NCBI RefSeq assembly: GCF_024128855.1
Contig: NZ_JAMYDV010000004.1
Span: forward strand, 141,967-205,966
Source: Rhodovulum tesquicola
Lineage (GTDB): Bacteria; Pseudomonadota; Alphaproteobacteria; Rhodobacterales; Rhodobacteraceae
DNA length: 64,000 nt
Direction: 5' to 3'
Part shown: in pieces, positions 57,882 to 64,000 of the stretch
How positions within the stretch are numbered: the first letter of the stretch is position 1
How the letters are laid out: each line of letters opens with the position of its first letter
Translations under genes and position numbers: made by a program
The notes under the pieces: model-generated
Told to the model about the DNA's origin: nothing
Seen by the model: only the letters and a program-made list of their open reading frames with translations
Databases searched by the model: none

Positions 57882-58469
57882 ATGTATCGTGTGATCGGCA
57901 GCGGTAACAGCCGCGCGCGGCGCGTGATCTGGATGCTGGAGGAACTGGGCCTGCCCTACGCGCATGTGCCCGCCCCGCCCCGTTCCGACGATGTGATCGC
58001 GCTGAACCCTGCGGGCAAGGTGCCGGTGCTGATCGCCGACAACGTGCCGATCACCGATTCGACCGCGATCCTGACCTTCCTGGCCGACCGGCACGGCCAT
58101 CTGACCCATCCCGCGGGCACGATCGACCGCGCCCGACAGGACAGCCTGACCCAGTTCCTGCTGGACGAGTTCGATTCGGCGCTGTGGATGGCAGCGCGGC
58201 ACGGTTTCGTTCTGCCCGAGGCGCTGCGGCCCTCGGCGATCCAGGACAGCCTGAAATGCGAACTGGGCCGCAGTCAGAAGGTGCTGATGCAGCGGATGGG
58301 CGACGGGCCTTTCCTGATGGGTGCGGCGATGACCGTGCCGGACATCATCCTGACCCATTGCGGCGACTGGGCCGAGGCCGCGTGCTTTCCGATCACCGAA
58401 CCCGGCCTTGGGGACTATCTTGCCCGGATGCGGGCACGGCCGGCCTATCGGCGCGCGCAGGCTGTCTGA
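57882..58469 (+). CDS. Glutathione S-transferase family protein
   Basis: The product has 195 aa. The thioredoxin-like N-domain has the cis-Pro and Ser/Asp motif in GKVPVLIADNVPITDSTAILTFL; an all-helical C-domain follows. The substrate is unknown. ATG 57882 with GGGGGTAAGG upstream gives MYRVIGSGNSRARR. The 3' end overlaps the convergent flavoprotein gene by 25 bp. Confidence 0.88.
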   Translation: MYRVIGSGNSRARRVIWMLEELGLPYAHVPAPPRSDDVIALNPAGKVPVLIADNVPITDSTAILTFLADRHGHLTHPAGTIDRARQDSLTQFLLDEFDSALWMAARHGFVLPEALRPSAIQDSLKCELGRSQKVLMQRMGDGPFLMGAAMTVPDIILTHCGDWAEAACFPITEPGLGDYLARMRARPAYRRAQAV

Positions 58470-59647
58470 AGGCGCCGCGCCGCCGCCAGCCCGGCCCAGC
58501 GCCCGGTGGCCAGACAGGCAGTCAGCAGGTAGCCGCCGGTCGGCGCCTCCCAGTCCAGCATCTCGCCTGCAAGGAACGTTCCGGGGCGGGCGTGCAGCAT
58601 CAGGGTCTCGTCCACCGCCGCCCAGCACACGCCGCCCGCGGTCGAGATCGCCTCGTCGATGGGCCGCGGGCCTGCATGGCGGATCGGCAGCGCCTTGACC
58701 AGCCGGGCCAGCGCCGCGCCTTCGGGCAGCGGGCGGCCGAACTCCATCAGCAGCGCCAGCCGCGCCGGATCAAGACCCAGCGCCTTGCGCAGGTGGTTGG
58801 CAAGGCTCGCCTTGCCGCGCGGCCGGGCAAGCCGCTCGGCGACCCGTTCGGCTGTCCAGTCGGGAAAGAGGTCGGCGACCAGCGGCGCGCCGTCGCGCAG
58901 CGGGCGGGACAGCGCATAGATGCCGCCGCCCTCCAGCCCGCGGGCCGAGATCACGAACTCGCCCCGATGCCACGGACCGGCGCCCGCGCGCAGCGCCACG
59001 CCCTTGACCGGCTGGCCGAACTGGCGGGCCATCGGCGCGGACCAGTCCACCCGCAGCCCGACATTCGCGGGAGCAAAGGGCGCAAGCGGCACGCCCGCAG
59101 CCGAAAGAGGCCCCACCCAGGCGCCATCAGAGCCCAGCCTTGCCCAACTCGCGCCCCCCAGCGCCAGGATCGTGACCCCGGCCAGCACCGCGCGCGGGCC
59201 TTCGGGCGTGTCGAACGTGACCGCCGCGCCGTCCCAGCCCGTCCAGCGCCAGCGCGGGCGCAGCGTCACGCCAAACCCGTCAAGCCGCCGCAGCCATGCA
59301 CGCAGCAGCGGCGAGGCTTTCATCGCCGTCGGAAAAACCCGCCCGGTGCTGCCGGTGAAAACCGGCTGGCCCAGCCCCTCGGCCCAGGCGCAGACCTCCT
59401 CGGGGCCGAACGCCGCGATCATCGGGCCAAGCGGCCCGGCCGCCTCGGCATAGGCCGCAAGGAAGCTCTCCGACGGCTCGGCCCGGGTCAGGTTCAGCCC
59501 CGACTTGCCCGCCATCAGGAACTTGCGCGCGGGCGCGGCCTTGGCCTCGGCGATCACCGCGGGGATGCCAGCCGCGCCCAGCCCCTCGGCAGCCATCAGC
59601 CCCGCAGGCCCCGCCCCGACCACCAGCGCCCCGATCCGCTCCATCAC
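58445..59647 (-). CDS. BaiN/HI0933-like flavoprotein
   Basis: The product has 400 aa. The N-terminal FAD fold is VVGAGPAGLMAAEGL, and GKSGLNLTR and TAGGVCWAAVDETLM match the HI0933/BaiN flavoprotein family (TIGR03862-like). The reaction is not known. It converges on the GST gene with overlapping ends. Confidence 0.85.
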   Translation of the reverse strand: MMERIGALVVGAGPAGLMAAEGLGAAGIPAVIAEAKAAPARKFLMAGKSGLNLTRAEPSESFLAAYAEAAGPLGPMIAAFGPEEVCAWAEGLGQPVFTGSTGRVFPTAMKASPLLRAWLRRLDGFGVTLRPRWRWTGWDGAAVTFDTPEGPRAVLAGVTILALGGASWARLGSDGAWVGPLSAAGVPLAPFAPANVGLRVDWSAPMARQFGQPVKGVALRAGAGPWHRGEFVISARGLEGGGIYALSRPLRDGAPLVADLFPDWTAERVAERLARPRGKASLANHLRKALGLDPARLALLMEFGRPLPEGAALARLVKALPIRHAGPRPIDEAISTAGGVCWAAVDETLMLHARPGTFLAGEMLDWEAPTGGYLLTACLATGRWAGLAAARRLQTACARR

Positions 59648-59693
59648 GCCGCCGCCCTCTTGCCGGACATGCGGGATGCACGGCCCCCGACCG

Positions 59694-61148
59694 TCATTCG
59701 CCCGACGACCAGCAATCCGCGGGAACGACGAAAAGCGAAACCCGCTTGCCCCGCCAGGCCCCCATCTCGGGTGCGATCACACGGATCGGTTCCGCCCCCA
59801 TGATGCAGGCGGGTGCCCCCCCTCCGGTCGCGAACAGGACCTCTCCCGCCAGCCCCTCGGGCAGCGGATGCCTCAGCGCGTAGTGATGCGGCGCCCGGCC
59901 CGAGGGCGGGACCGCATGCAGGGCAAGCCCGCTGTCGCGTGCCGAATAGAACAGGTCGGCCAGAAGGCTGCGGTTCTCGGACACGACGACGCCCAGACCG
60001 GCCTCGCGCGCGCCGCTCACGATCTCGGCCGACATCTCGTCAAGTCCGAGATACCGCTCCAGCAGCGGCTTGCCCCCGGGCGCCGCCTGGTCGGCAAAGA
60101 CCCCCAGAACCGGCAGCGCCAGCGCCACCGTGCCGTTCACCGCGAACGAGGCCACGCGCCAGCGCGGGGCGAGCCAGGGCAGGACAGCCAGCGTCCCCGC
60201 CAGATAGGCCGCCGCCGCCCAGTTCGCATAGGCCCCCGACAACAGCGCCTGCCCCGACACGATCACCAGCGGCGGCAGCGCAAAGACCAGCAACAGCCGC
60301 CGCGCGCCATCGCCCGCGCCCCGGCGCAGGACAAGCCAGACCAGCGCGCCGAACAGCACCGGGCCGAAGACCGCGAACTGGCTGGCCAGGAACTCGGCCA
60401 GTCCGGCAAGGTTCAACCCCGCCCGGCTGCCCGGGTCGCGCACCCAATCGGCATTGTCCAGCGTGTGCTGGACCGTGGTCAGCCCGTTCACCAGGTTCCA
60501 GACCACGTTCGGCGCAATGGTCAGCGCGAACAGCCCCAGCGCCGTCAGCCCGTCGCGCAGCGCGGGCCGGGCAGCGCGCAAGATCAGCGCCGCCAGAATG
60601 GCCGAAATCAGGTAATAGATCGCGGCATATTTCGACAGGAAGGCCAGCCCCAGCGCCACGCCCGCAACCACGGCCCAGACCCGCCCGCCGCCCCGCAAGA
60701 GCCTGAGCCAGCCGCCCAGCGCCAGCGCAAGGAAGGGAAACATGATCGTGTCGGTCGAAATCAGGATCGACCCCACCGTCACCATCGGCAGCGTGACATA
60801 GCCCAGCGCGACCCAGAATGCCGCCCGCGCCCCCCAAAGCCCGGCGGCGATCCAGCCCAGGATCAGCGCGGTCGCGCCATGAAACAGCGGCGCGGGCAGG
60901 CGCACCCAGAACGGCGCATCGCTGCCCGCCAGCTCAGTCGCCGCCCGGATCACCCAGCCCACCATCGGCGGCTTGGAATAATAGCCCAGCGCCAGTTCCC
61001 GGCCCCAGAGCCAGTATTGCGCCTCGTCCACGAACAGGTCCATGCGGTTGAACCACAACAGCGCCACCCGCGCCGCCGTCACCGCAAGGACCGCAGCCGC
61101 CGCCGGGATCAGCCAGCCGCGGGGCTCAGGCGTTCCGGCGGTGGGCAT
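59694..61148 (-). CDS. GT39/ArnT-like glycosyltransferase
   Basis: This 484-aa membrane protein has about 10-12 helices. The first periplasmic loop carries the catalytic acidic pair in FVDEAQYWLWG, and YYSKPPMVGW follows, as in ArnT/PMT enzymes that use polyprenyl-phosphate sugars. It is co-transcribed with a GT2 that could make that donor and a LABN-domain protein, overlapping the latter by 23 bp. The likely role is sugar modification of lipid A or another envelope glycan. Confidence 0.87.
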   Translation of the reverse strand: MPTAGTPEPRGWLIPAAAAVLAVTAARVALLWFNRMDLFVDEAQYWLWGRELALGYYSKPPMVGWVIRAATELAGSDAPFWVRLPAPLFHGATALILGWIAAGLWGARAAFWVALGYVTLPMVTVGSILISTDTIMFPFLALALGGWLRLLRGGGRVWAVVAGVALGLAFLSKYAAIYYLISAILAALILRAARPALRDGLTALGLFALTIAPNVVWNLVNGLTTVQHTLDNADWVRDPGSRAGLNLAGLAEFLASQFAVFGPVLFGALVWLVLRRGAGDGARRLLLVFALPPLVIVSGQALLSGAYANWAAAAYLAGTLAVLPWLAPRWRVASFAVNGTVALALPVLGVFADQAAPGGKPLLERYLGLDEMSAEIVSGAREAGLGVVVSENRSLLADLFYSARDSGLALHAVPPSGRAPHHYALRHPLPEGLAGEVLFATGGGAPACIMGAEPIRVIAPEMGAWRGKRVSLFVVPADCWSSGE

Positions 61149-61434
61149 GGATCAGCCAGAGATTCCGGGAATAGATGACAAGGCCCATGGACTGGCCGAG
61201 GATGAAGACCGGATCCTTGCGGTAGACCGCATAGGCGAACAGGATCGCCCCCCCCGCCAGCGAGAAATACCAGAACGCCAGCGGCACCACCGAATTTCGC
61301 GCGCGTTCCGAGGCGATCCACTGCACCAGGAACCGCGCGGTGAACATCAGCTGACCGCCCAGCCCGATCATCACCCACCAGAATTCGGTCCAGCTTGCGA
61401 CCGCCAGGAACGCAAAGACCGTCTCAAACGACAT
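61126..61434 (-). CDS. LABN-domain membrane protein
   Basis: The product has 102 aa. It matches the N-terminal domain found in some lipid-A-disaccharide synthases (LAB_N): FWWVMIGLGGQLMFTARFLVQW, VPLAFWYFSLAGG and IYSRNLWLI, with three membrane helices. Standing alone it probably acts as a lipid-linked sugar flippase-like or accessory part. It overlaps both neighbours. Confidence 0.87.
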   Translation of the reverse strand: MSFETVFAFLAVASWTEFWWVMIGLGGQLMFTARFLVQWIASERARNSVVPLAFWYFSLAGGAILFAYAVYRKDPVFILGQSMGLVIYSRNLWLIHAHRRNA

Positions 61435-62158
61435 TGCCGGTGTCCTCGCTGGCGCGTGCCTTCTTGCGCCGCTTGATCAGCCAGGCGACCCCGACCAGAT
61501 CATGCAGGCCGACCAGCGCGCGTTGCAGGTTGTTGTAATTCGACCGCCCGGCATGGCGCTCGCGATGGCTGACATCGACCAGCGCCACCTCCCATCCGTC
61601 GCGGCGGAACAGCGCGGGCAGGTAGCGGTGCATGTGGTCGAAATAGGGCAGCGCCAGAAAGGCGTCGCGCCTAAAGCCCTTGAGCCCGCAGCCGGTATCG
61701 CGGGTGCCGTCGCGCAGGATCCGCGCCCGCAGCGCATTGGCCAGCCGCGAGGCCCAGCGTTTCGACGCCGTATCCTGCCGCCCCACCCGCTGGCCCGCCA
61801 CAAGGCCCAGTTTCCCGGTCCGGTCGGCCAGCAGCGGCCCCCACAGCTTCGGCAGGTCGGCGGGCGGGTTCTGTCCGTCACCGTCCAGCGTGCAGATGAT
61901 CGGCGCCCGGGCGGTCAGCACCCCGCTATGGACCGCAGCACTCTGCCCGGCCGAGGTGGCGTGGCGCAACAGCCGCAGCGCGGGATCGGCCGCCATCCGG
62001 TCACGCACGCGGCCCGCGGTGTCGTCGGTCGAGCCGTCATCGACCACGATCACCTCGTGGCTGTCCAGCGCGGTGCAGGCAAGCGCGATCTCGTCCAGAA
62101 GGAACGCCACGTTCTCGGCTTCGTTCTTCATCGGGATCACGATCGAGACGGCGGGCAT
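61424..62158 (-). CDS. Dolichol-phosphate mannosyltransferase-like GT2
   Basis: This 244-aa GT-A enzyme has VSIVIPMKNEAENV, the metal-binding DGDGQNPPADL and RDTGCGLKGFRR. It is similar to ArnC/DPM1 and should load a sugar on polyprenyl phosphate for the GT39 downstream. ATG 62158 gives the canonical start. It overlaps the LABN gene by 11 bp. Confidence 0.9.
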   Translation of the reverse strand: MPAVSIVIPMKNEAENVAFLLDEIALACTALDSHEVIVVDDGSTDDTAGRVRDRMAADPALRLLRHATSAGQSAAVHSGVLTARAPIICTLDGDGQNPPADLPKLWGPLLADRTGKLGLVAGQRVGRQDTASKRWASRLANALRARILRDGTRDTGCGLKGFRRDAFLALPYFDHMHRYLPALFRRDGWEVALVDVSHRERHAGRSNYNNLQRALVGLHDLVGVAWLIKRRKKARASEDTGNVV

Positions 62159-62205
62159 GGGGGCCTCATGGCGGGCCGCCGCGGCAGGGCAGGCGGTGGC
62201 GCGGG

Positions 62206-63288
62206 TTAAACATGATCGGGGCGGTCTTGTCCATCGGTGCGAGGCGGCGCCATGCGCAGCGTGTCGCCGGGGTCGATCCGCGGCGTCAGCGCCACGCGCT
62301 CGCCCGCGCCGGACAGCCCCCGCGCCACGCAATCGGCGATGATCCGCGCCGCCCGCCGCCCGATCTCGCGGCGCTGGATATCCATGGTCGCGGGTTTCAG
62401 CGGCAACCCATCCAGCAACTCGATCCCGTTGAACCCGGCAAGGCCCATCCGGCCGGGGATGTCGATACCGTTCTCCAGGCAGTAAAGCAGACCGCCTGCC
62501 GCAATCATGTCATTGGAGTAATACAGGAAATCCAGGTCCGGATTGCGGCCGAGCAGGGCACGGGTCATCTCCCGCCCGGTGGCCAGCCCCGATCCGCCCG
62601 AATAGAACTCGTGATCGGCAACCTCGATCCCCGCCCGTGCCAGCGCCCCCGTGAAGCCCTCGAAGCGCTTCCGCGCGCGGTGGTCCATCGGCATCTTGGT
62701 GCCCAGGAACCCGATCCGCCGATAGCCCGCCGCGGCGATGGCGCGGGCCATCTCGGCACCCGCCCGGCGATGCGAGATGCCGACGACCGAATCCAGCGGT
62801 TCTCCGTCCAGGTCCATGATCTCCACCACCGGGATGCCCGCCGCCCTCAGCATCGCGCGCGTGGCCTCGGAATGTTCCAGCCCGGTCACGATCAGCCCCG
62901 AGGGCCGCCAGGACAGCATCTCGAACAGCACCTTCTCCTCATGCGGCGGGTCATAGCGCGACAGCCCGAACACGGGCTGAAGCGGCGTGTTTTCAAGCAC
63001 CTCGTTGATGCCCGACAGAACCTCGGGAAAGACCATGTTCGACAGCGACGGGATGATCACGCCCACCAGGTTCACCCGCTGGCTGGCCAGCCCGCCGGCG
63101 ATCCGGTTCGGCACATAGCCCAGCCGCTTGGCCGCCTCCAGAACCTTTTCGCGGGTCTTTGCCGTCACATCCCCGCTGGCGCGCAAGACGCGGCTGACGG
63201 TCATCTCGGACACGCCAGACGCCTCGGAGACATCGCGCAGCGTCAGCGGCTTGCGCGGGCGGGGCGGGTCGGAAAGGGTCACGGGCAA
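62206..63288 (-). CDS. LacI-family transcriptional regulator (GntR-like)
   Basis: The product has 360 aa. The HTH is TLRDVSEASGVSEMTVSRVLR (about 16-36) with the hinge VPNRIAGGLAS, then a periplasmic-binding-like effector domain (VGVIIPSLSNMVFPEVL). It resembles gluconate repressors of the LacI family. No sugar gene is adjacent on the visible side. An inverted repeat upstream may be its operator. Confidence 0.9.
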   Translation of the reverse strand: MPVTLSDPPRPRKPLTLRDVSEASGVSEMTVSRVLRASGDVTAKTREKVLEAAKRLGYVPNRIAGGLASQRVNLVGVIIPSLSNMVFPEVLSGINEVLENTPLQPVFGLSRYDPPHEEKVLFEMLSWRPSGLIVTGLEHSEATRAMLRAAGIPVVEIMDLDGEPLDSVVGISHRRAGAEMARAIAAAGYRRIGFLGTKMPMDHRARKRFEGFTGALARAGIEVADHEFYSGGSGLATGREMTRALLGRNPDLDFLYYSNDMIAAGGLLYCLENGIDIPGRMGLAGFNGIELLDGLPLKPATMDIQRREIGRRAARIIADCVARGLSGAGERVALTPRIDPGDTLRMAPPRTDGQDRPDHV

Positions 63289-63345
63289 GGCGCTCCTGTC
63301 GAGGCTTTCGCCGCAGTTAAGCGCGGGTCGGGTGAAATTCCAAGC

Positions 63346-63363
63346 GCATGCAGACTTGCATGC
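63346..63363. promoter_or_regulatory. Inverted repeat upstream of LacI-type gene
   Basis: Perfect 7-bp arms GCATGCA and TGCATGC with a 4-nt spacer lie 58 bp before the regulator start and 31 bp before the tRNA gene. It is a candidate auto-operator, though the spacer is unlike the central CG of most LacI sites. Confidence 0.4.
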
Positions 63364-63394
63364 ACAGCACTTTCCGGAGAGAAAGACCCGGCAT

Positions 63395-63471
63395 GGCCCC
63401 GTGGCTCAACAGGATAGAGCAATCCCCTCCTAAGGGATAGGTTGCAGGTTCGAGTCCTGCCGGGGTCACCA
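63395..63471 (+). tRNA. tRNA-Arg (anticodon CCU)
   Basis: The 77-nt sequence folds as a cloverleaf. The acceptor arm GGCCCCG pairs with CGGGGTC (one G-U). The anticodon stem ATCCC/GGGAT encloses loop CTCCTAA with anticodon CCT. The T arm GCAGG/CCTGC encloses TTCGAGT. CCA is encoded at 63469-63471. It reads rare AGG codons. Confidence 0.93.
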
Positions 63472-63801
63472 CCATCGTCAGATGGTGCCAATAGGGCATA
63501 AGAGTGCACAAAGCGCCGTTTTCATTGCACACCCCTGTCAAGGTTTTTCTCGATCTGGAGCGCGCGAGGAGCCAGCCGGCCGCTCAAGCTTCAGACTTCA
63601 ATGTATAATTTCCTGTGGGCAGTGCGTGTGAGCCTACTAGGGTCTGTTTATCCCGGCCTTGGCCTTAATCGGGCTGATCAAAGCGGGAACGCCCTCTCCA
63701 CCTCCTTGCGCAGGTAGAGATGCCCGAAATCCCTGCCTCCGGACGAGAACGGCTGGATGTCGCTTTTCCTCAACCGGGCAAGAATCGTCCTCCGGTGTTC
63801 T
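63472..63801. other. Low-information region after tRNA with gene remnant
   Basis: This stretch has no complete gene and looks less GC-rich than its surroundings. A leftward frame from 63801 to a TGA at 63678 reads through ILARLRKSDIQPFSSGG and LRKEVERAFPL, protein-like but without a start. It is broken at the IS end at about 63802. I do not recognise the family. Confidence 0.4.
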
Positions 63802-64000
63802 TGAGGTGGTCCCCGTTTTCTGGACAGTTTGCTAAGCTTGCCGCCGAGGAAGACGAGGACGAACAGCGTGGCTGGTGGCCTGCTGCCGGTTTCGTGGACA
63901 CGAAGATAAGATCGTGACCAAGGACCTGGAGATCGGACATGGTAAGACGGAAGTTCACGAAGGAGTTCAAGTTTGAGGCTGTGAAGCTGGTGACAGATCG
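63802..64000 (+). mobile_element. IS3-family insertion sequence, left end (cut by window edge)
   Basis: The proposed left terminal repeat begins TGAGGTGGTCCCCGTTTTCT at 63802, with TGGACAG following; IS3-family ends begin with TG and often contain such a GxCCCC block. The orfA start follows at 63940. The exact boundary and any target duplication cannot be set without the other end. Confidence 0.65.
63940..64000 (+). CDS. IS3-family transposase OrfA, N-terminal part
   Basis: From ATG 63940 the frame reads MVRRKFTKEFKFEAVKLVTD and runs off the window. The pattern K(F/Y)xxEFKxEAVKLV is the start of the OrfA helix-turn-helix protein, which needs frameshifting into OrfB to give active transposase. 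Only about 20 codons are visible. Confidence 0.8.

Noticed and set aside
63770..63970. Minus-strand 66-codon frame across the IS left end
   Set aside because: It spans the terminal repeat and the orfA start in antisense, is Ser-rich by composition, and has no ribosome site.
1..64000. CRISPR array, rRNA operon, prophage or toxin-antitoxin module
   Set aside because: No regularly spaced repeats, rRNA sequence, phage structural genes or recognisable toxin-antitoxin pairs were seen.

Overview
The window is high-GC DNA from a phototrophic purple alphaproteobacterium of the Rhodobacteraceae, most likely Rhodovulum or a close relative. The key evidence is a bchCXYZ-pufQBALMC block with crtEF and the divergent crtDC. 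The puf operon ends in pufC, not pufX, and PufC carries only three CxxCH haem motifs. As far as I recall, a three-haem PufC is a hallmark of Rhodovulum sulfidophilum. No species name can be proven from sequence alone.

Layout, left to right. 1-5.2 kb holds a leftward exopolysaccharide-type operon: UDP-xylose synthase, UDP-glucose 4-epimerase, a cellulose-synthase-like GT2 membrane glycosyltransferase and a secreted GH26-like glycosidase. Beyond a terminator lies the cut-off start of another secreted protein. 5.5-6.2 kb holds bacterioferritin and its ferredoxin. 6.3-10.5 kb encodes a complete sugar ABC importer of the GtsABC-MalK (glucose/mannose) type. 10.8-15.9 kb has a small membrane protein, a P2-type cation ATPase and a Kef/CPA2 antiporter. 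16-22.9 kb has NAD salvage genes (pncA-pncB), a membrane protein, a MoxR ATPase with a VWA/DUF2201 partner, and an ABC1/UbiB kinase-like protein.

22.9-38.5 kb is the photosynthesis segment. Leftward run dxs, pufC, M, L, A, B, Q, bchZ, Y, X, C, crtF and crtE; rightward run crtD and crtC. From crtE to pufQ most neighbouring genes touch or overlap. Two promoter regions (crtE/crtD and crtF/bchC) each carry a pair of perfect TGT-N12-ACA palindromes, the CrtJ/PpsR repressor site, in each case spaced by 8 bp. A 15-bp hairpin follows pufA and two hairpins follow pufC, consistent with differential mRNA stability and termination. Two oddities deserve attention: an unrecognised 45-codon reading frame fitted exactly between bchX and bchY, and a crtC that has no canonical start codon. 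The photosynthesis cluster stops abruptly at crtC. The crtA/crtIB, remaining bch and puhA genes usually linked to it are not in this window.

38.6-63.3 kb is mostly housekeeping or accessory: thiolase, an RsbV/RsbW-like pair, gamma-glutamyltransferase, HspQ, a lytic transglycosylase lipoprotein, Trm112-LON-CnoX, exonuclease III, a response regulator, GTP cyclohydrolase II, an L,D-transpeptidase-fold protein, YggS, a TPR sulfotransferase, a porin, DUF3576-leuS-lptE-holA, a GST, a BaiN/HI0933-like flavoprotein, a GT2-LABN-GT39 envelope glycosylation operon and a LacI-type regulator. The end carries tRNA-Arg(CCU) and then the left end of an IS3-family element, which seems to have landed in an older gene remnant.
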